64,000 nt of DNA, from contig JAEUUF010000006.1 in NCBI GenBank assembly GCA_016787645.1, forward strand, positions 1 through 64,000, in the 5' to 3' direction. The stretch comes from Cyclobacteriaceae bacterium. Its GTDB lineage: Bacteria; Bacteroidota; Bacteroidia; Cytophagales; Cyclobacteriaceae. Below, piece by piece: positions 53,087 to 60,193 of the stretch. How positions within the stretch are numbered: the first letter of the stretch is position 1; the number at the start of each line of letters is the position of its first letter. Both the position numbers and the translations under genes were made by a program. The notes under the pieces are model-generated. The model searched no databases, was not told where the DNA came from, and saw only the letters and a program-made list of their open reading frames with translations.

Positions 53087-53536
53087 ATGAAAAAGATCGC
53101 AATCCTCATCCTCTTCACGTTGTTGTCCGCTCCCCTCTTGGCTCAGGAATCCATGGAGAAAGTAATGGAGAATCGGGCAAGGGAAATGTACCGAGTCATC
53201 AGCCTCAATGAGCCTGACGCATGGAAAAAGTTCATTAAAGAGAACTATACTAAAGCGTTGATTGACAAGCCTATGCAAGCTAAACGACAAACGTCCGATG
53301 GAAGCCGCTCATCCGGGAGTTCTGCTACCCAGGAAGGCAATATCGAAGGCAAGGCGGCCATGTACCAGATGCTTCACAACGACTTTGCCGGAGGCAAGAT
53401 TTCTTCACTGAAGTCAACCGGCGAAACGTTAACCATGGTGGTTTCAGGAGGTGATATGACGGGGACGTTCACGCTTCGGTTCAGCAAGGAGAAACCCTGG
53501 TTGATTGATGGGATTGGCATCGAGGTAGGCAACTGA
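53087..53536 (+). CDS. small secreted protein of unknown function
   Basis: A signal peptide (MKKIAILILFTLLSAPLLAQ) is followed by a helical segment (ESMEKVMENRAREMYRVISL), a Ser/Gly-rich spacer (about residues 68-85), and a beta-rich end (TLTMVVSGGDMTGTFTLRFS). The helix-plus-curved-sheet order resembles NTF2/DUF4019-like or DUF3887-like folds, but no family is certain. It is co-directional with and 58 bases upstream of the next secreted protein. Confidence 0.65.
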   Translation: MKKIAILILFTLLSAPLLAQESMEKVMENRAREMYRVISLNEPDAWKKFIKENYTKALIDKPMQAKRQTSDGSRSSGSSATQEGNIEGKAAMYQMLHNDFAGGKISSLKSTGETLTMVVSGGDMTGTFTLRFSKEKPWLIDGIGIEVGN

Positions 53537-53594
53537 TTACAGGTTGATCTTCGCCTCCCTTCTGGGTATCTTCGGATTCTTTCCCGGATGTACG

Positions 53595-54842
53595 ATGCGA
53601 TTGGGGGTATTTCTTCTGATTATTTGCTCCTTCACGAAGGCGGAAGCTACTTCACTGCTTATTCCGATGGATGAGGTGCAACGCAACCACCTGAAGGCCT
53701 ATGGATGGGTGTACATGGTACTTACTGCCAAGGCTCCTGTCGACTGGTTGCTCAACTATCGGGGCGGAAGCTTTCTAACGGATTACGACCCTGAATGGGT
53801 AAGTGAGTGCACGGTTCGCGGAGTCAGTTTCGAAATCCTTTCGGCAGATGCGGTAAACAAAATACTGCAGGACATCAATCGTCCGAATTCCAATACCAAC
53901 CTGGTTCGTCTCGAACGTGCCGCGCGGATTGCCGTCTACTCCCCCAAAAATGAATTGATCCAGGACGAAACAGATGCGGTCATTGCTGTCCTGGACTATG
54001 CCGAGATCCCCTACACTATTCTCTATGACGAGGAAATTCTCCACGACAGCCTTGCATCCTTTGAATGGGTCCACTTGCACCACGAAGACTTCACTGGCCA
54101 GCACGGCCGCTTCTTGAGGAGGGAATCGGCGATAACACAAATGAAACTGCAGGAGATTACAGCAAGCCAGTTTGGTTATGCAAAAGTCTCTGAAATGAAA
54201 TTGGAGGTCGCCCACCGGATCAAAGCATACTGTGCCAATGGTGGCTATCTCTTTGCCATGTGCTCAGGCGCAGAGACACTCGACATTGCTCTGGCCGCCA
54301 ACGGTGTGGACATCAGCGAGAGTGTATACGACGGCGACAGCCCTGATCCCGAAGCCCAGGAGAAGCTTGACTATACCCAGACGCTCGCCTTCGAAAACTT
54401 CACGCTGGAATACGAGGGCCGGAAATTCTCTGACATCAACTCCGGCAGCAGCCGCCCGAACTTCTGGGATACACAGAACACCTATTTCCGGCTGTTCAGT
54501 TACTCCGCCAAGTGGGACATTATTCCCACCATGCTTACACAAAATCACGAGGCCGTGATCCGCGAATTTTATGGGCAGACAACCTGCTTCAACAAGTTCC
54601 TCATCAAGCCCCAGGTCGAAATCCTCGGCGAGAATTCCGCCGACAACCGGGTCCGTTACATTTCCGATGAACTGGGCCGAGGGCACTGGACTTTCTACAG
54701 CGGCCACGATCCGGAAGGGAGTTTCGGCGGCGGCCCCAATCGCCAAACGGATCTTAACCTGGTTCCTCACTCCCCCGGCTACAGACTTATCCTAAATAAT
54801 GTCTTATTCCCCTCAGCGCGAAAGAAAAAGCAGAAGACATAG
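53595..54842 (+). CDS. secreted protein of the 'asparagine synthetase B'-labelled family (GATase1-like domain)
   Basis: The product of 415 aa begins with a signal peptide (MRLGVFLLIICSFTKAEA) followed by SLLIPMDEVQRNHLKAYGWV and DWLLNYRGGSFLTDY. I recall this from Bacteroidota proteins automatically named asparagine synthetase B. Residues 225-240 (GGYLFAMCSGAETLDIAL) look like the nucleophile elbow of a class I glutamine-amidotransferase-like domain with Cys. No ATP-pyrophosphatase domain is visible, so asparagine synthesis is not supported. TTG at 53544 is in frame, but the ATG at 53595 starts the signal peptide. Confidence 0.75.
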   Translation: MRLGVFLLIICSFTKAEATSLLIPMDEVQRNHLKAYGWVYMVLTAKAPVDWLLNYRGGSFLTDYDPEWVSECTVRGVSFEILSADAVNKILQDINRPNSNTNLVRLERAARIAVYSPKNELIQDETDAVIAVLDYAEIPYTILYDEEILHDSLASFEWVHLHHEDFTGQHGRFLRRESAITQMKLQEITASQFGYAKVSEMKLEVAHRIKAYCANGGYLFAMCSGAETLDIALAANGVDISESVYDGDSPDPEAQEKLDYTQTLAFENFTLEYEGRKFSDINSGSSRPNFWDTQNTYFRLFSYSAKWDIIPTMLTQNHEAVIREFYGQTTCFNKFLIKPQVEILGENSADNRVRYISDELGRGHWTFYSGHDPEGSFGGGPNRQTDLNLVPHSPGYRLILNNVLFPSARKKKQKT

Positions 54843-54895
54843 CAACAGAGTTACCCTCTCCGCGCTCAACAATTTGCCCTACTACTCCCTCAACT

Positions 54896-54938
54896 CCCCC
54901 TCTCCGTCTCACGGAGAGTTGGCCGGGGGGGTGAGGTA
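54896..54938. repeat. dispersed palindromic GC-rich repeat, copy 1
   Basis: The element contains an 8-base-pair hairpin CTCTCCGT-ctc-ACGGAGAG followed by a G run and GTGAGGTA. A second copy is at 62518-62560 in the same orientation. On the minus strand this copy encodes the last residues (LTPPANSP) and the stop of the gene starting at 55880. Similar repeats are scattered in many Bacteroidota genomes, as I remember. Confidence 0.75.
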
Positions 54939-55880
54939 CTCTTTCACCAATTGCCCAATAATCTCCTTCAACGGCCTTACCGCCTTCACATACTCAATCG
55001 CCGGACCAGCGCACCAGACGGTCTTGTACGTCGCCCCCATCGCGGCTTTCTCCACTGCTTTCATACCCCGAAGGGCAAGTATCATTTTGGCGTATTTCTT
55101 CAGGGTTTTATTATTGTTCAGTATCCACTCCAGGAAGTTGGCTTTCGTTCCCAGCTGCTGGACATAAGGCGTATTGATCACCGTCAGCGCTGAGCCGCTA
55201 AGTTTGGTGGTACGCACGATGTCTTTCTCCCCGTATTCGATCATTGCCTTCTTATAGTCCGGAGAGATATCGGCTTCCTCGCAAGCGATGAAGATGGTAC
55301 CAATAGAGGCTCCCGCCGCGCCCCATTCCAGTACCTCGCGCAACTGTTGACCCGTGCCAATGCCACCTGCAGAAATGATGGGGATGCTGATGTTGGCTTT
55401 CAACAGGGTTACGAGCTCCTTGGGTGAAATATTTCCGGCATGCCCACCAGCCCTGTTGTTGACGGCGATCACTGCATCCGCACCCAGCGACTCCACTTTC
55501 TTGGCATACGCCAGGTCAACCACGTCACAGAAGACTTTGATTCCTTTAGGCTTGCAGGCGTCTATCACTTCCTTTGGATTGCCCAGTGAGGTAATGATGA
55601 AATCCACTTTCGTATCAAGCAGGGTCTTGAGTTGTCCGGGGTATTTTGGGTTGGATTTGTTTACAATCAGGTTCACACCAAACGGCTTTGATGATGCCGC
55701 CTTGATGTCGGCGATGGCGGCCCGCAATTCGGCATCTGTACGGTAGTTCAGTGCAGGAAAAGCCGCCGTAACCCCACTCTCCAGTGCCGCCTTGATCATT
55801 TTGGTGTTCGAAATGAGAAACATCGGCGCGACGATAACGGGATAATTGATGCCAAGGAGTTGATCGAGGGTCTGGGACAT
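54909..55880 (-). CDS. nitronate monooxygenase-type flavin oxidoreductase
   Basis: This is an FMN-dependent TIM-barrel enzyme of 323 aa (NMO/2-nitropropane dioxygenase and FabK superfamily). Motifs include NYPVIVAPMFLISN, FGVNLIVNKSNPKY, VNNRAGGHAGNISPKEL (catalytic histidine region), PIISAGGIGTGQQLREVL and GAAGASIGTIFIA. It may detoxify nitronates or act as an enoyl reductase-like enzyme; the histidine supports the former. The C-terminal octapeptide LTPPANSP and the stop codon are encoded within a dispersed repeat, so the tail is not family sequence. Confidence 0.9.
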   Translation of the reverse strand: MSQTLDQLLGINYPVIVAPMFLISNTKMIKAALESGVTAAFPALNYRTDAELRAAIADIKAASSKPFGVNLIVNKSNPKYPGQLKTLLDTKVDFIITSLGNPKEVIDACKPKGIKVFCDVVDLAYAKKVESLGADAVIAVNNRAGGHAGNISPKELVTLLKANISIPIISAGGIGTGQQLREVLEWGAAGASIGTIFIACEEADISPDYKKAMIEYGEKDIVRTTKLSGSALTVINTPYVQQLGTKANFLEWILNNNKTLKKYAKMILALRGMKAVEKAAMGATYKTVWCAGPAIEYVKAVRPLKEIIGQLVKEYLTPPANSP

Positions 55881-55886
55881 GGAGGG

Positions 55887-55972
55887 CGTGTTAATGTGCT
55901 TTAAGTGAGTATGTGTTTGGGTGTCTTGCGTGTCAGAGTGTCTAAGTGTCTGAGTGTCTGAGTGCCTGGGTG
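55887..55972. repeat. degenerate tandem ~10-base repeat (gtgtctgagt-like)
   Basis: Roughly eight imperfect copies of a GTGTCTGAGT-like unit (for example gtgtctaagtgtctgagtgt) lie directly upstream of the minus-strand gene starting at 55880. The tract resembles the shorter one at 21181-21239, which is also just upstream of a minus-strand start. There is no coding potential. Confidence 0.7.
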
Positions 55973-56022
55973 ATGAAGCAAATGGGGTGTTTATGTGTAT
56001 GAAAAAGGTTTGTGCCCAGCCC

Positions 56023-56060
56023 AGCCTCTAACTTCTAACTCCTACCTCCTAACCTCCACC
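56023..56060. repeat. degenerate tandem ~7-8-base repeat at methyltransferase 3' end
   Basis: On the minus strand the tract reads as imperfect GGTTAGGA / GAGTTAGAA units. It begins inside the last codons of the methyltransferase gene, so its final residues (EVRR) and TAG stop come from the repeat. It is a different family from the neighbouring decamer tract. Confidence 0.6.
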
Positions 56061-56791
56061 AACCAATCCCACGGATACGGCTCTTTCATCCATGATGGTG
56101 GCTCTGGAAATTCGGTCGTCCAATCGTATTCTACGCGTTCTGTGGCAGTGACTGTCAGGTCGGCCTCGGCCAGGACCACCCGCAGCTCGGGTTCCGTGTA
56201 GTGTTTGGTAGGAACCTTGTCGATGTGGATAATTCCCTCCGCGATCTGGCGTTTTGAAGCCGAGAAGTAGGCCAGGTCTGAAGCAGGAATCTCATCAGGC
56301 TTAATGCCCTCTTTCCTGTTCCATTCAATGAGTCGCCACGCCGTGAAGAACATGGATTCAAGGGAAGGGACAACCAATACCGCGTGCCCGCCCGGCTTCA
56401 GTGCCTGGTATACGTTCCGAAACATCGCTCGGTTCATCTTGGCTTTGGGCAACATGATCACGTTGCAGCAAAAGAGGAAGTCAGATGGTTCAAAGCGAAT
56501 ATTCTTCAGGGTCAGGTCAGCCTGCTTCAGAATGATGTTCTCGAAGCGGCGGCTCTTGGCTACTTTAAGCAACTCCTTGGAGATATCGAAGCCCGTCACT
56601 TGTTTGAACGCCGGTGACAGGTACTTGAAAGCCTTGCCCGTTCCGCAACCAAAATCAATGGCGATGTGCTGCTTATTGGCGTGTTTGGCAAAGTATTGCG
56701 CCAACAACTGCTTCCGGTCGCTTTGGAAGACATCAAAGATCTCATCATCATATCCCGAGCCAATCCGATTCCAGTGGGCTTTTTCGTTCAT
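56042..56791 (-). CDS. class I SAM-dependent methyltransferase
   Basis: The 249-aa enzyme has motif I as HIAIDFGCGTGKAFKYLS and the acidic post-I region (VTGFDISKELLKVAK). DFLFCCNVIMLPKAKMNR and ALKPGGHAVLVVPSLESMFF follow, the normal order of a Methyltransf_11/25 domain. The substrate is unknown. It starts 2 bases after the acylase gene stop and is co-transcribed with it. The C-terminus runs into a short tandem repeat that supplies the stop codon. Confidence 0.9.
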   Translation of the reverse strand: MNEKAHWNRIGSGYDDEIFDVFQSDRKQLLAQYFAKHANKQHIAIDFGCGTGKAFKYLSPAFKQVTGFDISKELLKVAKSRRFENIILKQADLTLKNIRFEPSDFLFCCNVIMLPKAKMNRAMFRNVYQALKPGGHAVLVVPSLESMFFTAWRLIEWNRKEGIKPDEIPASDLAYFSASKRQIAEGIIHIDKVPTKHYTEPELRVVLAEADLTVTATERVEYDWTTEFPEPPSWMKEPYPWDWLVEVRR

Positions 56792-56793
56792 GG

Positions 56794-58977
56794 CTATTTC
56801 TCTCCAGGATGGTACGTGCGCTCAGCGTTGCGTCGGTAGTCTTCAGGATAGAACAATACATCTTTGAATTGCCCTGAGGCATACAACCCTGACTGGTCAT
56901 TGAAGTGCTTCGAAGCAGGACTTCCGCTGGATCCCCCGGTCACCACTGACTTGGCTCTCACCTTCCGTCCAAACTCGACAACCGCTACAAAGCTGTTGCC
57001 GCTGGTGCCGTACATGCGCTTGGTGTTGGAATACTTGCGGGCACCGTAGGATGCCAGAGAGCCCCAAAAAGCGGAGGTAAAACCAACCGGGATACTGGGA
57101 CTGCCATCATCAAACGAGGGCTCAATGTTGGCGTTGAGTCGTTGGAAACGGTTCACTGCTCCCCAAGCCTGCTTCCACGAACCGAAGTCACGCTTGAGTT
57201 CAGCCACAGCTCCCGCCAACGCAGTCATCTTCTCCTGGTCGGTGGTCTGGTTGGCTAGATAGTCGATCATCTTTAATTGTGGTCCCGGCAGTTGCGATGA
57301 AACGTTCTGTCGGAGTCGCAGCGTCCAATAAATGGCCAACGTGGTGGGTACGGATGAGGCTGACCAGCGGTAATCCCACTTGCGCAGCAGCTGAATGGCC
57401 TCCGAATAGTTCGCTTTTAAGGTATCATTTGAAGCAGAAGCTGCATCATAGGCCTTAAGAAACGGAGGGATGAGGATTTCGAAAGAAGGCAGGTAAGAAT
57501 CATAGGCCGCGCCGATCAATTTCTCAAGGGTAAAGTTGTACTCATCTTTCAGCACACGGATGGCATGCAATCCCCTGGGATTCTCGGTGTCGGGCGCCAT
57601 GTAGGGCGGGTATTTCGCGGGATCAGGGCTGCTTTTGCCCGAAACGGTGAATGGCGTTGAATTGCAGTTCTGGATCCAACCTTCCCCTGGGTTGTAGACA
57701 TGGACGATTTCATCCACCGGGTGGAGTCCATTCCACTCCGTAGCCGGATCGCTGCCGTCCAGCGGCAGATCCCAGTTGAACTTCAGGTCGCGTTTCGGCA
57801 TGAAGTTGCCGTGCCAATAAGCGATGTTGCCCTGATCATCCGCAAATACCGTGTTATTGGAAGAATTGGTGCGCAAGTCCATCACCTTCTTGAAGTCTTC
57901 GAGGCCCGAGGCCTTGGTACGCAGGAATGACTGCTGTATTGCTTTCAAAGGCTCGATCATAAGGCGTGTAGCAATCCATTTTCCTTCTCGCTCGGCAACA
58001 ATGGGCCCATGGTGTGTGAGATAACCCGTGAATTCCCGCTTGGCCATTCCTTTTTCTGTCTTGTAGCGGATAACCATCTTTTTCGTGGTAACGGGTCGCA
58101 ACTCCTTTCCGTACTGATAAAAGTACTTCGAACCTTTTTTGATCACGGCTTCAAGGTAATCATCGATCACGTCGGCCGCACTGGAGGTATGCATCCATCC
58201 GCAGTGTTCATTGAACCCCTGGTAAATGAAAAATTGTCCCCAGGTGACGGCTCCGTACGCGTTAAGACCTTCCTCACTCGTTGCCTGCAGTTCTGAGCGG
58301 AAGTAAAACGAGGTGTGGGGATTGATGAGGAACAAGGCGTTGCCGTTGGCGCTGCGCGAAGGAGCGATCGCCATCCCATTCGATCCACGTGGCTCCGGAT
58401 CACGATCGATTCCGTCGTCGTTGTATTCCTGCTTGAGGTTTGCGGGTCCTTTACCGTAGAATTTCTTCAGGTCGTTAAGGGAGACAGACTCGATATCACC
58501 CCCGATGCTGCCTTCGCTGAACAGCAGCGGCATCCAGGGCTGGAAACGTTGTATTCGTTTTGGTTTTACTTCAGGATGCGTATATAAATAATAATTGGCT
58601 CCGTCGGCAAAAGCCTGGCAAAGACTCTTCAGCCAATCAGGTGATGTTTGGAAGATGGCTATGGCTTGGGTTGTATCCATGAAGAGCCGCTGGCGCAGGT
58701 CGTTGAAAATAAAGTTCTCACCTTCGGCTTCAGCCAGGCGCGCCGTGGCAACAAGATAGTTTCGCTCCACGCGCGGAAAATCATCTTCACATTGAGTGTA
58801 CAACATCCCGAACACGGCATCGGCATCCGACTTGCCGACAATATGCGGCACCCCCCAACTGTCTCGCGTTATCGTGACACGGGAGGCCCGATCCTGCCAT
58901 TGCGAAATCTCCTTTGAAGTAAACGGTTGCCCCAAAGCAGCAGTCGAGGCCAGGACAAGCAATAGCGCACGGATCAT
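56794..58977 (-). CDS. penicillin acylase-family (S45) exported hydrolase
   Basis: This Ntn-hydrolase precursor of 727 aa is predicted to be split autocatalytically into two chains. A signal peptide (residues 1-16) is followed by the alpha-chain motif ITRDSWGVPHIVGKSDADAV. The predicted beta-chain nucleophile is S199 in PRGSNGMAIAPSRSANG, followed by ALFLINPHTSF and TWGQFFIYQGFNEHCGWMHT. The family cleaves amide-linked acyl groups (beta-lactam side chains, acyl-homoserine lactones, other acyl amides). Periplasmic location is expected. The methyltransferase follows after 2 bases. Confidence 0.92.
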   Translation of the reverse strand: MIRALLLVLASTAALGQPFTSKEISQWQDRASRVTITRDSWGVPHIVGKSDADAVFGMLYTQCEDDFPRVERNYLVATARLAEAEGENFIFNDLRQRLFMDTTQAIAIFQTSPDWLKSLCQAFADGANYYLYTHPEVKPKRIQRFQPWMPLLFSEGSIGGDIESVSLNDLKKFYGKGPANLKQEYNDDGIDRDPEPRGSNGMAIAPSRSANGNALFLINPHTSFYFRSELQATSEEGLNAYGAVTWGQFFIYQGFNEHCGWMHTSSAADVIDDYLEAVIKKGSKYFYQYGKELRPVTTKKMVIRYKTEKGMAKREFTGYLTHHGPIVAEREGKWIATRLMIEPLKAIQQSFLRTKASGLEDFKKVMDLRTNSSNNTVFADDQGNIAYWHGNFMPKRDLKFNWDLPLDGSDPATEWNGLHPVDEIVHVYNPGEGWIQNCNSTPFTVSGKSSPDPAKYPPYMAPDTENPRGLHAIRVLKDEYNFTLEKLIGAAYDSYLPSFEILIPPFLKAYDAASASNDTLKANYSEAIQLLRKWDYRWSASSVPTTLAIYWTLRLRQNVSSQLPGPQLKMIDYLANQTTDQEKMTALAGAVAELKRDFGSWKQAWGAVNRFQRLNANIEPSFDDGSPSIPVGFTSAFWGSLASYGARKYSNTKRMYGTSGNSFVAVVEFGRKVRAKSVVTGGSSGSPASKHFNDQSGLYASGQFKDVLFYPEDYRRNAERTYHPGEK

Positions 58978-59019
58978 AGTGGTAGATTGACTACCCTAAG
59001 GTGCGAAAAAAAAGCGAAC

Positions 59020-59049
59020 GGTGAGCGGTGGCTAGTGACTAGTGGCTTG
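59020..59049. repeat. short degenerate repeat (gtggctagtgact-like)
   Basis: A roughly 30-base tract of GTGGCTAGTGACTAGTGGCT type lies between the SemiSWEET stop and the acylase start. It looks like another member of the simple intergenic repeats of this region but is very short. Confidence 0.4.
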
Positions 59050-59064
59050 TAAATAGCGGTCTGG

Positions 59065-59322
59065 CTATTTGGAATACACCAATTTGAAATAGATCAGCAT
59101 CAAGCTCAGCAAAGCGATGATGGTGTTGGCGAGAATCACCGGCCAGAGCATGAGGGCCACGCCATACACCAACCAGATCAACGTACTGGTAAAAACGATG
59201 ATCATCATCGTCATGCTCAGGTCATTGACACTCTTGGTCTTATATACCCGGTAAACCTGGGGGATAAAAGTTACGCTGCTCAGAAACGCCCCAACATGTC
59301 CAAAAATTTGTATCCAATCCAT
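59065..59322 (-). CDS. SemiSWEET sugar transporter
   Basis: The 85-aa protein has the three-helix half-SWEET bundle. Helix 1 carries the PQ motif (SSVTFIPQVYRVYKTKS, P21-Q22), followed by MIIVFTSTLIWLVYGVALML and a third helix. SemiSWEETs dimerise to form a sugar facilitator in the inner membrane. It is 30 bases after the zinc-ribbon-like gene. The typical length (about 85-90 aa) and intact PQ make the call firm. Confidence 0.92.
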   Translation of the reverse strand: MDWIQIFGHVGAFLSSVTFIPQVYRVYKTKSVNDLSMTMMIIVFTSTLIWLVYGVALMLWPVILANTIIALLSLMLIYFKLVYSK

Positions 59323-59352
59323 TCTTTTTAAGTTTCATTTAATGGTCTCGGG

Positions 59353-59604
59353 CTATCGATCAAGCCTTCCCTTCCAACGATTAGCCTCCTGGTTTAGTTT
59401 CAGTTTGCCCTCCTTGATGTATTTCGCCAGGCGCGAATTCATCACTCCATTGGAGGTAAGGTGGTACTGCCCACAATCCTCGCAGCGATACACACCCACG
59501 GGACCGCTCTTCTCATCACCATGCCGGGTCCGTGCCTCAATGAGCGCGTCTTCCGCCAGGGATTCAGTTGTGTAGCTCTTCTTCCCGGTTATGCATCCTG
59601 CCAT
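59353..59604 (-). CDS. small zinc-ribbon-like protein
   Basis: The 83-residue protein has Y-R-C-E-D-C-G-Q-Y-H-L-T, with C41, C44 and H48 as likely metal ligands and possibly C4 as the fourth. The flanking region is charged and helical. This RCxxCGxYHLT pattern is seen in small proteins of unknown function, including phage-like ones. It may bind nucleic acid. It is the first gene of a two-gene unit with SemiSWEET and is divergent from the cyclophilin gene. Confidence 0.7.
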   Translation of the reverse strand: MAGCITGKKSYTTESLAEDALIEARTRHGDEKSGPVGVYRCEDCGQYHLTSNGVMNSRLAKYIKEGKLKLNQEANRWKGRLDR

Positions 59605-59650
59605 GGCTAATTACCGAATCAAACTCCTATCTTGGTAAAAAACAATCCGC

Positions 59651-60091
59651 ATGAAGATAGCCGAAATTCATACAAAGAAAGGCGTAATGAAGATTAAGTT
59701 CTTCGAGAAGGACGCACCCAACACCGTGAAAAACTTTATCGATCTGGCCAACAAGGGGTTTTACAACGGTCTCACCTTTCATCGTGTCATACCCAACTTC
59801 GTTATCCAGGGCGGATGTCCCAGAGGAGATGGCACCGGCGGACCGGGATATAAGATTGATTGTGAACTGACCGGGGATAATCAATACCATGATCGAGGTG
59901 TGCTTTCCATGGCCCATGCCGGTCGCAATACGGGTGGTTCCCAGTTCTTTATCTGTCACAACCGCCAAAATACCAAACACCTCGACCGGAACCATACCTG
60001 CTTCGGCAAAGTCTTCGAAGGCGAAGAAGTTATCGACCAGATCAAACCCGGGGATGTGATGGACAAGGTGGTGATCGTCGATCAGGATTAA
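59651..60091 (+). CDS. peptidyl-prolyl cis-trans isomerase (cyclophilin)
   Basis: The 146-aa cytosolic cyclophilin has the catalytic region [20 protein letters not shown] with the active-site arginine. [20 protein letters not shown] and [17 protein letters not shown] follow, matching the family closely. It has no signal peptide. It accelerates proline isomerisation during folding. The gene stands alone, divergent from the zinc-ribbon gene. Confidence 0.95.
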   Translation: MKIAEIHTKKGVMKIKFFEKDAPNTVKNFIDLANKGFYNGLTFHRVIPNFVIQGGCPRGDGTGGPGYKIDCELTGDNQYHDRGVLSMAHAGRNTGGSQFFICHNRQNTKHLDRNHTCFGKVFEGEEVIDQIKPGDVMDKVVIVDQD

Positions 60092-60155
60092 TTTGAAGAT
60101 CTGAGATCATGAAGATTATGTTCGTGCTCTCCATTTGCCCAACGCTCGATTGCAA

Positions 60156-60193
60156 TTCATTTTCAAATTTTCAAATTGGCTAATTGTCAAATT
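60156..60193. repeat. AT-rich degenerate repeat (tttcaaat-like)
   Basis: The tract consists of repeated TTTTCAAAT / AATTGGCTAATTGTCAAAT units immediately before the acyl-CoA enzyme ATG. Such TCAAAT-rich tracts recur in Bacteroidota intergenic regions, as I remember. It could double as promoter DNA, but no TAnnTTTG is present. Confidence 0.5.

Noticed and set aside
54264..54770. 168-codon antisense frame in the secreted protein gene
   Set aside because: It lies wholly inside a clear coding gene and has no recognisable features.
53595..54842. True asparagine synthetase
   Set aside because: There is no ATP-binding synthetase domain and the protein has a signal peptide.
55887..55972. CRISPR-like array
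   Set aside because: Units are about 10 bases, imperfect and contiguous with no spacers; no cas genes are near.
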